A DNA stretch of 64,000 bases, from contig NZ_JBHSBU010000001.1 of NCBI RefSeq assembly GCF_042650885.1, forward strand, positions 3,844,001 through 3,908,000, given 5' to 3'. This document shows, one piece after another, positions 37,781 to 45,670 of the stretch; the stretch's first letter is position 1; each line of letters starts with the position of its first letter. Position numbers and translations under genes: made by a program. The notes under the pieces are model-generated. The model had not been told where the DNA came from and ran no database searches. It saw only the letters and a list, made by a program, of their open reading frames with translations. Source of the stretch: Chitinimonas_A lacunae. Its GTDB lineage: Bacteria; Pseudomonadota; Gammaproteobacteria; Burkholderiales; Chitinimonadaceae.

Positions 37781-38974
37781 ATGTCCTGGTTGAACGGTCT
37801 CATCGATCTACCCTGGTGGGGTTATATCGTCGCTACCTTGCTGCTGACCCATATCACCATCGCGTCGGTCACGATCTTTCTCCACCGTCATCAAGCCCAC
37901 CGCGCCCTCGATCTGCATCCGCTGCCCAGCCATTTCTTCCGTCTCTGGCTGTGGCTGACCACCGGGATGGTCACCAAGGAATGGGCGGCCATCCACCGCA
38001 AACACCACGCCCACTGCGAAACCGAGCAAGACCCGCACAGCCCTCAGGTCCTTGGGCTGAAGAAGGTTCTGCTGGAAGGCTCCGAGCTGTACCGCAAAGA
38101 AGCCAAGAATCAGGAAACCCTGGAAAAATACGGTCACGGCACGCCCGATGACTGGATCGAGCGCAACCTCTACACCCGGCACAGCGCGCTTGGTGTCACG
38201 CTATTGGCCATTACCTATCTGCTGTTGTTCGGTGCCAACGGTATCTGGATGTGGGCGGTGCAGATGATCTGGATTCCGGTGACCGCCGCCGGCGTGATCA
38301 ACGGCATTGGCCACTACTTCGGCTATCGCAATTTCGAATGCGAAGACGCTTCGACCAATATCGTACCCTGGGGCATCCTGATCGGTGGCGAGGAGCTGCA
38401 TAACAACCACCATACCTTCGGCACCTCGGCCAAGCTGTCCAACAAATGGTGGGAATTCGATATCGGCTGGTTCTATATCCGCTGCCTCGAAGTGCTGCGA
38501 CTGGCCAAGGTGCGTCGCGTGGCACCGACGGTGAAACGGGTCGAGCCCAAGCCGCAGGTCGATTTCGACACCTTGCAGGCCATTATCGCCAACCGCTATC
38601 AGATCGCTGCCAACTACGCCAAAACGGTCAAGGCGACGGTCGGGCTGGAGCTGGAAAAGCTCAAGCAGCATGCACCGCATCTGCCGCAATTCGAAACCAA
38701 TGTGCAGCGCGCCATGCGGCGCTGGCTCAAGCAGGATCGCAAGCATATCCCGCTGCGTGAGCAGGCCAAGCTCGATGCGCTGCTGGCCGAGTCCAAGGTA
38801 TTGGAGACGGTGTATCGGATGCGGCAGGAATTGACGGCTTTGTGGGAGCGTTCGTCGGCTTCGAAGGAGCAACTGGTCAAGCAATTGCAGGACTGGTGCA
38901 ACCGGGCCGAAGCCAGCGGTATCGACGCCCTGCGTGAGTTCTCGCTGCGTCTGCGTGGCGTTGCCATGGCCTGA
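37781..38974 (+). CDS. acyl-CoA (delta-9 type) fatty acid desaturase
   Basis: This 397-residue integral membrane di-iron desaturase has the three histidine boxes HRHQAH, HRKHHAH and HNNHH and hydrophobic pairs between them, as in DesA-like bacterial enzymes that introduce double bonds into membrane acyl chains. The C-terminal ~130 residues after the last box are a Lys/Gln-rich helical extension. AAGGA precedes the ATG. It follows MscS by 79 bp, so the membrane-related run continues; a separate promoter is possible. Confidence 0.93.
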   Translation: MSWLNGLIDLPWWGYIVATLLLTHITIASVTIFLHRHQAHRALDLHPLPSHFFRLWLWLTTGMVTKEWAAIHRKHHAHCETEQDPHSPQVLGLKKVLLEGSELYRKEAKNQETLEKYGHGTPDDWIERNLYTRHSALGVTLLAITYLLLFGANGIWMWAVQMIWIPVTAAGVINGIGHYFGYRNFECEDASTNIVPWGILIGGEELHNNHHTFGTSAKLSNKWWEFDIGWFYIRCLEVLRLAKVRRVAPTVKRVEPKPQVDFDTLQAIIANRYQIAANYAKTVKATVGLELEKLKQHAPHLPQFETNVQRAMRRWLKQDRKHIPLREQAKLDALLAESKVLETVYRMRQELTALWERSSASKEQLVKQLQDWCNRAEASGIDALREFSLRLRGVAMA

Positions 38975-38981
38975 TCTCGGC

Positions 38982-39029
38982 TATACTCGCCGTTTGCGCC
39001 ACGACGCGCGGTCCACGGGCCGCGCGTCG
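38982..39029 (+). promoter_or_regulatory. candidate promoter and leader hairpin of ridA
   Basis: TATACT (38982-38987) may be a -10 box with TTGCCA 15 bp upstream. A perfect 10-bp stem CGACGCGCGG/CCGCGCGTCG (39002-39011, 39020-39029) follows, in what would be the ridA leader. It may also act as an end structure for the desaturase message. Confidence 0.4.
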
Positions 39030-39069
39030 GCGCGTCAGGCCCCGCCGTTTCGTTCCAGAAAGGACTTTC

Positions 39070-39420
39070 ATGTCGATTCAACGCTATCACGTCGGCCCGC
39101 GCTTATCGGAAATCGTGGTCCACAACCAAACGATCTATCTGGCAGGCCAGGTCGCCGACGCCACGCTACAGCAGGATGCCAAAGCCCAGGCCGAGGAAAT
39201 CTTCGGCATGATCGATCGTCTGCTGGCCGAGGTCGGCAGCGACAAGACCAAGATTCTGAGCGCCCAGATCTGGCTGGCCGATATGAACGACTACGACGCC
39301 ATGAACGAGGCGTGGTCGGTGTGGGTACCACAGGGCCATACGCCGGCGCGTGCCACGGTCGAATCGCGGCTGGCCAGCCCCGAGTACAAGGTCGAGGTCA
39401 AGATCATCGCAGCCCAGTAA
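39070..39420 (+). CDS. RidA/YjgF-family reactive imine deaminase
   Basis: This 116-residue member of the RidA/YjgF/UK114 superfamily has an N-terminus HVGPRLSEIVVHNQTIYLAGQVAD and a C-terminal PQGHTPARATVESRLASPEYKVEVKIIAA. Archetypal RidA hydrolyses reactive enamine/imine intermediates; the conserved catalytic Arg appears in the PARATVE region. This is the RidA-like 2-type rather than the canonical RidA, so its substrate is uncertain. AAAGGA precedes the ATG; a terminator follows. Confidence 0.88.
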   Translation: MSIQRYHVGPRLSEIVVHNQTIYLAGQVADATLQQDAKAQAEEIFGMIDRLLAEVGSDKTKILSAQIWLADMNDYDAMNEAWSVWVPQGHTPARATVESRLASPEYKVEVKIIAAQ

Positions 39421-39447
39421 GCCTGGCGAAACATCTGCATCAAAGCA

Positions 39448-39478
39448 AAGCGGTCGGAATCATCCGTCCGCTTTTTTT
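39448..39478 (+). terminator. rho-independent terminator of the RidA gene
   Basis: AAGCGGTCGG pairs with CCGTCCGCTT (one mismatch), loop AATCAT, followed by seven T. Confidence 0.85.
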
Positions 39479-39506
39479 CTATTTCGGTTACTAATCGCCA
39501 AGAAAC

Positions 39507-39534
39507 TTGCACAGATTTTCAGAATTGTTGATTC
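39507..39534 (+). repeat. dispersed TTGCA motif, copy 6
   Basis: TTGCA at 39507 and TTTCA at 39517 (10-bp step) are followed by GAATTGTTGATTC. It is 87 bp behind the RidA stop, directly after the terminator, same strand. Confidence 0.45.
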
Positions 39535-39591
39535 TATCCAAGCTGGCGTCGAATCCAGCTGACGTTGGACAGATAGAGGGCGCCATGACGG

Positions 39592-40149
39592 CTATTTACC
39601 CTGTTCCCGCAGCTGCTGCCGCACCTGCATCAGCGCAAAGCCCAGCAGATTATCGCCCTGCCAGCGGGCTGGATTGGCAGCGTCGGGATGGTCTGCAGCC
39701 AGACCAATGCCCCAGATCCGGTCAACCGGACTTGCCTCAACGAGAATCTGGTGGCCGGTACCCAGCAGGAAGTCATGTAGATCGCGATGTTGGCCGAATT
39801 TGGCCAGATTCCCGGCTAGCACGATCTCGAAGCGATGCTGACGCCAGCTTTGCTCATCGTAGTGCTGCACCTCGCGGCCAAGCCGCTTGGCTGCACTCGG
39901 ATCGTCAGTGGCCAGGATGCGTTCCAGCGTGGCGCCATCGCCGAACAGCCGGGCTTTGCCGGCCATCATATAGTGCTCGGCGCTGGCGTAATCGACCCCA
40001 TCGACCGTGAAAGGACGGCGATACCACTGACTTAGGCTAGCCCGCAGCGCGGTGCCGCTGTGGCCCCAGAACGGCAGATAGTCGAACTGCCGGCCGGCAG
40101 CGATGGCTGCCAGCAGTGTCGGACGCGAAAGCGGCTCCGTGCCGTTCAA
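39592..40149 (-). CDS. NADAR-family protein (YbiA-like N-glycosidase)
   Basis: This about 185-residue NADAR/YbiA-like protein has YLPFWGHSG near the start, the core DGVDYASAEHYMMAGKARLFGD, and the end motif IWGIGLAADHPDAANPARWQGDNLLG. Related YbiA and COG3236 enzymes split the N-glycosidic bond of riboflavin-pathway intermediates, and some remove ADP-ribose from nucleic acids. The likely start is a TTG at 40149 overlapping the rfbD stop as TTGA, with GGGAG upstream; a GTG at 40167 is the alternative. Confidence 0.85.
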   Translation of the reverse strand: MNGTEPLSRPTLLAAIAAGRQFDYLPFWGHSGTALRASLSQWYRRPFTVDGVDYASAEHYMMAGKARLFGDGATLERILATDDPSAAKRLGREVQHYDEQSWRQHRFEIVLAGNLAKFGQHRDLHDFLLGTGHQILVEASPVDRIWGIGLAADHPDAANPARWQGDNLLGFALMQVRQQLREQGK

Positions 40150-41015
40150 GGAAGTGACTCCCAGCACAGCGCCAGTGCCTCTTCCCAGTGCGGTGGGGTC
40201 AGACCGAAGGTTTCTTGCAGCTTATTGAGTGCCAACCGCGAGTTTTTCGGACGTTTGGCCGGGGTCGGATAGGCTTCGCTGGCGATCGGCGCTACGTTCG
40301 GCACCTTGTCGCCGGCTGCTGCGGCGAGGCGGAAGATCGCTTCGGCAAAACCGAACCAACTGGTATTGCCGCCATTGACCAGGTGATAGACACCGCTGAC
40401 GCCGTGCCAGTCGGGGCGGACGGCCACGATATGGGTGGTCAGGTCGGCGATGGTTCGAGCCCAGGTCGGGGCACCCACCTGATCGGCCACGATATTGAGC
40501 GACTCGCGCTCGCGGCCAAGCCGGCGCATGGTCAGCAGGAAATTCTTGCCACGCGCGGCGTAGACCCAGGAAGTACGCAGGATCAGATGATCGCAGCCAA
40601 TGGCGCGGATGGCTTCTTCGCCCGCCAGCTTGGAGGCACCGTAGACATTTTGCGGCGCGACCGGATCGTGCTCATGCCAAGGAGTGTCGCCCTCGCCCGA
40701 GTAGACGTAATCGGTCGAATAGTGGATCAGCGGAATACCGAGCCGCTTGGCCTGTTCGGCCAGTACGCCCGGGGCGATGCCGTTGATGGCGTAGGCGCGC
40801 TCGACTTCCTGTTCGGCCAGATCGACGGCGGTATAGGCGGCCGGATTGATGATCAGGCTGGGACGGACTTCGGCAATGGTGGCACGCAGCGCGTCCGGAT
40901 CAGCCAGATCGAGGCTGCGGCTGTCAGGTGCGACAACGCGACCGAGTCCTTGCAGACTGCGCTGTAGTTCCCAGCCGACCTGGCCATTGCGGCCGGTAAG
41001 CAGAATGGTATGCAT
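40146..41015 (-). CDS. rfbD: dTDP-4-dehydrorhamnose reductase
   Basis: This 289-residue short-chain reductase makes dTDP-L-rhamnose, the last pathway step. The N-terminal TGRNGQVGWEL is the nucleotide-binding motif; INPAAYTAVDLAEQE, STDYVYSGEGDTPWHEHDPV with the Tyr/Lys of the active site region (YGASKLAGEEAI) complete the family. It ends inside the start of the NADAR gene. The other rml genes are not adjacent (rfbC is at 24273). Confidence 0.95.
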   Translation of the reverse strand: MHTILLTGRNGQVGWELQRSLQGLGRVVAPDSRSLDLADPDALRATIAEVRPSLIINPAAYTAVDLAEQEVERAYAINGIAPGVLAEQAKRLGIPLIHYSTDYVYSGEGDTPWHEHDPVAPQNVYGASKLAGEEAIRAIGCDHLILRTSWVYAARGKNFLLTMRRLGRERESLNIVADQVGAPTWARTIADLTTHIVAVRPDWHGVSGVYHLVNGGNTSWFGFAEAIFRLAAAAGDKVPNVAPIASEAYPTPAKRPKNSRLALNKLQETFGLTPPHWEEALALCWESLP

Positions 41016-41067
41016 GGTTCCTCCTGGTGAGTCGGACCGCCCGGCTGGGCGGCCCGGGTCGCCTGGC

Positions 41068-41502
41068 CTATTTGGCCGCTTTGGGGGCGGACTTGGCCGT
41101 GTCGAGGCTCATGTCCATCTGAAGATAATAGGGGGACTTGGGCGGTTTCGGCAGCTGCACTTTGAGCAGCTGCTGGCTCAGACAGTCGGCCGTCACCGGA
41201 TCGCTGTCGCTCCAGACCTTCGCCACGCTGCCGTCGGGGCCGAGGGCGGCGGCAAAGCGCAGGCGACGGTGACGGTCTTTCTTGGCCTTGCTGGTGCAGG
41301 TTTCCACTGCCCGGGTGACGGCGGCATTGAGCGGGGTTTGCAAGGTCTCGCTGCGGTAGGCGTGGTTGGCGCTGTCTTGGTCCTGCATCACGGCGCGGAC
41401 CAGGGCTTCGTCGAACGACTGGGCCAGCGCTTCCTCGGCGTGGGCTTGGCCGCCCAGTGCGACGAGGCCGGCGGCGAGGGTCACGGTATAGATCGTTTTC
41501 AT
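41068..41502 (-). CDS. secreted hypothetical protein
   Basis: A 144-residue protein with a signal peptide (MKTIYTVTLAAGLVALGGQAHA). The mature part has two cysteines (VETCTSK and TADCLSQQ) about 46 residues apart, which could form a disulfide, and reads like a small domain around RRLRFAAALGPDGSVAKVW. That fragment is reminiscent of TonB-C/AgmX-type beta segments, but the match is only suggestive. It lies between rfbD and sbcB on the same strand. Function unknown. Confidence 0.7.
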   Translation of the reverse strand: MKTIYTVTLAAGLVALGGQAHAEEALAQSFDEALVRAVMQDQDSANHAYRSETLQTPLNAAVTRAVETCTSKAKKDRHRRLRFAAALGPDGSVAKVWSDSDPVTADCLSQQLLKVQLPKPPKSPYYLQMDMSLDTAKSAPKAAK

Positions 41503-41549
41503 GGCGTGCTAAAGCGGTTCCAGAAGTTACAGGAAGTGATGCGCCCCGG

Positions 41550-42992
41550 TCAGGCCAGGGTCGCGGCCAGATGAGCGGCGTAGCGCTCCAGTTCGTCGAG
41601 CAGCGCAGTCTGCGCGGAATCGGCCGGTTCGCGCAAGGCAGCCAGACGTTCGCGCAAGGCGGCCAGGCTCAAGGCGCCGGCTGCGCCATCGACCAGCCGA
41701 TCGGCGCGATGGGCCTGCCAGCGCAGTCGCTCGTCGGCATCGAGCTGATCGGGCCAGTTGCGGGCGCGGTAGCGGAACAGCAGTTCCTCCAGACGTGGGT
41801 CGTCGAAGCTGACCCGTTCGTCGGCCAACTGGGCCGGGGCGAGCCGGCGCAGTCGGTCCAGGCTGCGCCGGTCACGGTCGCCGATAAAGCCGTCGTAGAG
41901 CGCTTCGTCGACATCGCGCGGCACGATAGGTTCCTGTCGGCTGTAGGCAGCGGCCAGCGCTGCCTCAGGCTTCGGGCCATGCTTGAGCCGTTCGGCATGG
42001 ATCAGGGCGCGTTCGAGGTCGATGCCCAGTTCTGCGGCCCGCTCGGGAAACAGCGCACGCAGACTGCCCACCACCACCGGACTGCGGTTGAGGTGGATGG
42101 TCTTGATCGGCAGCCGGCTCTCGCCATTGGTGGCATCGGACCTGGCAAACAGCCGACGGCGCAGTTGCTCGGCGTCGAGGTCGAACAGTTCGGTTGGGTC
42201 GTGCGCCAGATCCCAGACCGCCAATTCATTGCGATTGCTCGGGTGCCAGCCCAGCGGCGCCACCACGGCCATGCAGCCGCGCGAGGCCGGATACATCCCC
42301 GATACATGCAGAAACGGCCGGCCATCGAGCGGCGCCAGCTCGTCGAGCACCGCCTGGCGCTGACGCAGCCTCAGGCAGAAATCAAATAGCCGCGGTTGAC
42401 GGGTCTTGATCAGTCGGGCCAGCGCAATCGTCGCTTCGACATCGGACAGGGCATCGTGGGCCCGGCCATGGCTGATGCCGTTCGCCGCAGTCAGATGTTC
42501 GAGCTTGAAGCTGACTTGACCATCGTCACGGCGCGGCCAGGTGATCCCTTCAGGGCGAAAGGCATAGGTGGCGCGTACCAGATCGAGAATATCCCAGCGC
42601 GAACAGCCATTACGGAATTCACGGCCATAGGGCTCATACAGATTGCGCCACAGCAGGTGGCGGGTCATTTCATCGTCGAAACGCAGGGTGTTGTAGCCCA
42701 GACCGCAGGTTTGCGGTTTGGCCAGTTCGGCATGGATACGCGCGACGAATTCGGGTTCGGGCAGACCGCGCGTCTGTACCGTGGTCGGGCCGATGCCGGT
42801 GATCAGGCAGGCGTCGGGATCGGGCAGATAGTCGTCGCTCAGTCGGCAATAGAGCGATACCGGTTCGCCAATCGGATTGAGGTCGAGATCGGTTCGCTGC
42901 CCGGCAAACTGGGCCGGCCGGTCGAGACGCGGATTGAGGCCGAACGACTCATAGTCGTGCCAGAAAAAGCTTGCGCCTTGATCGCTGTTCAT
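41550..42992 (-). CDS. sbcB: exodeoxyribonuclease I
   Basis: This 480-residue DEDD-family 3'-5' single-strand DNA exonuclease has the first acidic motif in FFWHDYESFGLNPRLDRPAQFAG, the second in LGYNTLRFDDEM, the third in AHDALSDVEATIALARL, and the family C-terminal domain with FRYRARNWPDQLDADE. It works with SSB in recombination and mismatch repair. Length matches E. coli SbcB. A -10-like TATAAT (complement of 43055-43060) lies about 65 bp upstream. Confidence 0.95.
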   Translation of the reverse strand: MNSDQGASFFWHDYESFGLNPRLDRPAQFAGQRTDLDLNPIGEPVSLYCRLSDDYLPDPDACLITGIGPTTVQTRGLPEPEFVARIHAELAKPQTCGLGYNTLRFDDEMTRHLLWRNLYEPYGREFRNGCSRWDILDLVRATYAFRPEGITWPRRDDGQVSFKLEHLTAANGISHGRAHDALSDVEATIALARLIKTRQPRLFDFCLRLRQRQAVLDELAPLDGRPFLHVSGMYPASRGCMAVVAPLGWHPSNRNELAVWDLAHDPTELFDLDAEQLRRRLFARSDATNGESRLPIKTIHLNRSPVVVGSLRALFPERAAELGIDLERALIHAERLKHGPKPEAALAAAYSRQEPIVPRDVDEALYDGFIGDRDRRSLDRLRRLAPAQLADERVSFDDPRLEELLFRYRARNWPDQLDADERLRWQAHRADRLVDGAAGALSLAALRERLAALREPADSAQTALLDELERYAAHLAATLA

Positions 42993-43054
42993 CGGAAAGG
43001 GGACGGGGGCGCCCAGCGGCGCGCCATCACAAGGTTGGCGAAGAAACGGCGGCC

Positions 43055-43060
43055 ATTATA
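43055..43060 (-). promoter_or_regulatory. candidate -10 box of sbcB
   Basis: TATAAT on the minus strand, 63 bp before the sbcB ATG; no convincing -35 box at the right distance. Confidence 0.35.
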
Positions 43061-43255
43061 ACGTGGTGCGGGCCGGTTTCTTGGTGTGGTGGCAGGCGGA
43101 GATGCTTTCCGGCGGGCGCGCAGGATCAGGCCCAGGTGCGGTGACAACGGAAAGGGTTTTCAGGCGCGATGGGCCTCTTGATGCCTTCCAGCCTCTACCG
43201 CTTTGTCCCGCCGCCAGCTCCAGCTCCGCCTCAGGCCCGATCCGACTGAGCAATC

Positions 43256-44023
43256 CTATTTAGCCTGATCGAATTTCCCAGCCAGCAGTTCGCTTTCCAG
43301 CCGGGCGTAGTCGCCGCTGCGGCGCAACTGCCCCAATCCTTCATTGAAGCGCTCAAGCAGCGCCCGGTTACCCGGGACCTGGCGCGACAGCATCAGACGG
43401 TAATCGATCTGCTCGGCCACCTTGGTGGCATGGACGATCCGCTCGCGCTCAGCCGGTGTGAAATGGGCCCGCAGCGTCTGGTAGCCGACGGTGCGGGCCA
43501 GCGGGAAGAAGTCGATCCGGCCGGCCAGCAGCATCTTCATGCCGGTCTCGACATTGAGGGCGGAGAGATTGATCACCAAGCCCTCGCGGATCGGCACTTC
43601 CCAGACGCCGAGCTTGGAGCCCAAGGGCGTGGCCATGGTCAGGCCGCGCAGATCGCTGAACTGCTGCCACTGCAACGGTTTTTCCTTGAGGTGGAACAGC
43701 ACCTCTTCGTCGGTAATCACCGGATCGCTGAAAAAGGCAAAGCGCAGCCGCTCAGGCGTGCGCGACCAGACCACCGAGCCGGCAATCGTGCCCTGCTCGA
43801 CCATACTTTGCGCCCGTGCCCAGGGGTAGAACTCGTAGCGCACCGTGACGCCGACCCGCTCAAAGGCAGCCGTGACGATCCGCGAAGCAAAACCGTAATG
43901 GGGCAGGGTTTCGGATAGATAAGGCTGCCATTCCCCATTGGCCAGCCGGATTTCCTCGGCCTGCACCCATGCCAGGCAGCCCAGCAGCAGACACAGCAGA
44001 TGGCGTGACAGCAGACTGATCAT
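43256..44023 (-). CDS. periplasmic solute-binding protein, SBP family 3
   Basis: This 255-residue protein has a signal peptide (MISLLSRHLLCLLLGCLAWVQA) and the family-3 binding-protein fold: LANGEWQPYLSETLPHYGFASRIV, then YPWARAQSMVEQGTIAGSVVWSRTPERL and the return region GSKLGVWEVPI. Proteins of this group bind amino acids or act as sensory solute binders. No ABC permease or kinase is adjacent, so it may be an orphan. Copy 7 of the dispersed motif lies about 190 bp upstream in promoter orientation. Confidence 0.88.
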   Translation of the reverse strand: MISLLSRHLLCLLLGCLAWVQAEEIRLANGEWQPYLSETLPHYGFASRIVTAAFERVGVTVRYEFYPWARAQSMVEQGTIAGSVVWSRTPERLRFAFFSDPVITDEEVLFHLKEKPLQWQQFSDLRGLTMATPLGSKLGVWEVPIREGLVINLSALNVETGMKMLLAGRIDFFPLARTVGYQTLRAHFTPAERERIVHATKVAEQIDYRLMLSRQVPGNRALLERFNEGLGQLRRSGDYARLESELLAGKFDQAK

Positions 44024-44283
44024 GGCAGTGCTCCGGCAGACCGGCCGGAACGGCAGTTCCGGCATTTGCTTGGTGATAGGTCAGCTGCCGAGCCAGCACA
44101 AGCGTAAAGCGTTTACATGCTGATACCGTTCGTCCAGCAGGGGCCGCCAGGCAGTAGGATGGACGTCATCCAATGCGGGATGTGAAGATGGCGCGAAGCT
44201 TTAGGAAAATTTTCTGAAAATAGTCTGCAAGGACAGAGGCTGTTTATTTGAAAAAATAAATATATAGGGTCAGGCTGTCCTGA
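44024..44283. other. 260-bp upstream region of the SBP-3 gene
   Basis: It contains copy 7 of the dispersed motif (44205-44230), an AT-rich block to its right (44235-44275) and presumably the SBP-3 promoter. No coding frame is convincing. Confidence 0.4.
44205..44230 (-). repeat. dispersed TTGCA motif, copy 7
   Basis: On the minus strand TTGCA (44226-44230) and TTTCA (44215-44219) are 11 bp apart, followed by GAAAATTTTCCTA. An AT-rich block precedes it. One of the clearest copies. Confidence 0.55.
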
Positions 44284-44449
44284 GAGTCGGAGTCGGAGTC
44301 GGAGTCGGAGTCGGAGTCGGAGTCGGAGTCGGAGTCGGAGTCGGAGTCGGAGTCGGAGTCGGAGTCGGAGTCGGAGTCGGAGTCGGAGTCGGAGTCGGAG
44401 TCGGAGTCGGAGTCGGAGTCGGAGTCGGAGTCGGAGTCGGAGTCGGAGT
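44284..44449. repeat. hexanucleotide tandem repeat (GAGTCG)n, about 27.7 copies
   Basis: 166 bp of uninterrupted GAGTCG units start 3 bp behind the glcF stop. The minus strand reads CGACTC, coding for Ser-Asp in one frame. Six-base units mean length changes never shift frame. It is a perfect microsatellite with no visible point change, so it is young or actively slipping; assembled length may be wrong. Confidence 0.97.
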
Positions 44450-44452
44450 GAA

Positions 44453-45664
44453 TCAAAGCAGGCGCTGCGCCACCAGTTCGATCCAGTGGCGTACCGGCGT
44501 GGCGGTCGCGGCCTGTAGATAGGATTGGCAACCGATATTGGCGGTAGCGATCACGGGCGGCTGACCGGCTTCGAGCTGCTGCAATTTATCGGCGCGGAGC
44601 TTCTGGGCCAGTTCGGGCTGGAAGACCGAATAGCTGCCGGCCGAGCCGCAGCACAGATGGGCATCGTTGACGGGCAGCAGGATATAGCCGAGTCGGGTCA
44701 GCAGGGCTTCGACCGTGCCGCGCAGCCGCAGCCCATGTTGCAGACTACAGGGCGGATGGAAGACCAGACGCGGATCGGCCAGTGGGCGCAGCAACGGAAC
44801 CAGACGCTCGATATGGCGGGCCAGCAATTGAGACAGGTCGAGCGCGGCGGCGGCCACGCGACTGGCCGGGGCGGCGTAGTCGGGGTCGTCGCCGAGTAGA
44901 TGGCCGTATTCGACCACGCTGGCGCCGCAGCCTGAGGCAGTAGACAGTATGCCGGCAGCACCGGCGTCGAGACCGGCCTGACACTGCTCGACCAGCCGGC
45001 GCATATCGGCGCGGCCGGTGGCTGGGTCGTTGAGATGCCAGGCCAGTGCGCCGCAACAGCCGGCCACCGGCTCGACCGAGATGCCCAGCGCGTCGAGCAC
45101 CCGGGCCGTGGCACCGTTGATGCCGGGCGCCAGGCCCGGTTGAACGCAGCCGTCGAGCAGCAGCCAGCGTTCGCCATGGCGTGGTGCCGGGCGGCGCGGG
45201 TCGCCACGGCGGGGAATGGCGCCGGTCGTGCCTGGCGCAAATGGGCGCGCTAACCGGCCGATCCGGGTCAGGGTCGAGAACAGACCACGCCGACGCAGCA
45301 GTCGCAATAGCATGGCGCGCCGAAAACGCTCGCCACGAGGGCGTTGGGTATGGCTTTCCAGCCAATGGCGGCCGAGGTCAGCCAGCCGGTGATAGCTCAC
45401 CCCGGATGGGCAGGTGGTCTCACAGGCACGGCAGCCCAAGCAGCGGTCGAGATGGTGCTGGGTCAACTGGCCGCTGGGCTGGCCTTCGAAGAGCTGCTTG
45501 ATCAGATAGATCCGGCCGCGCGGGCTATCCAGCTCGTTCCCGGTGGCCAGATAGGTGGGACAGGTGGCCAGGCAGAAGCCGCAATGGACGCACTGGCGCA
45601 GGATGGCCTCGGCTTCACGGCCTTCCTGGCTGTCGCGGAATTCGTCGGCAAGACGGGTTTGCAT
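44453..45664 (-). CDS. glcF: glycolate oxidase iron-sulfur subunit
   Basis: This 403-residue Fe-S subunit of glycolate dehydrogenase passes electrons from GlcDE to the quinone pool. Two 4Fe-4S motifs are near the N-terminus (CVHCGFCLATCPTYL and CLGCRACETTCPSGVSYH) and two CCG/cysteine-rich domains follow (VAGCCGALAWHL; LCCGSAGSYSVFQPELAQ). The gene follows glcE by 6 bp. Its stop TGA lies 3 bp before the hexanucleotide repeat; readthrough would add Phe-Thr then Pro-Thr repeats, and a -1 slip would add a Ser-Asp tail. Confidence 0.95.
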   Translation of the reverse strand: MQTRLADEFRDSQEGREAEAILRQCVHCGFCLATCPTYLATGNELDSPRGRIYLIKQLFEGQPSGQLTQHHLDRCLGCRACETTCPSGVSYHRLADLGRHWLESHTQRPRGERFRRAMLLRLLRRRGLFSTLTRIGRLARPFAPGTTGAIPRRGDPRRPAPRHGERWLLLDGCVQPGLAPGINGATARVLDALGISVEPVAGCCGALAWHLNDPATGRADMRRLVEQCQAGLDAGAAGILSTASGCGASVVEYGHLLGDDPDYAAPASRVAAAALDLSQLLARHIERLVPLLRPLADPRLVFHPPCSLQHGLRLRGTVEALLTRLGYILLPVNDAHLCCGSAGSYSVFQPELAQKLRADKLQQLEAGQPPVIATANIGCQSYLQAATATPVRHWIELVAQRLL

Positions 45665-45670
45665 GGCGAG

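Noticed and set aside
44284..44449. CRISPR array
   Set aside because: The repeats are contiguous hexamers without spacers; no cas genes nearby.
44244..44531. Minus-strand frame encoding a long Ser-Asp repeat
   Set aside because: The frame is open only because of the hexanucleotide array; it has no ribosome site of its own and overlaps glcF. Reported as a repeat.
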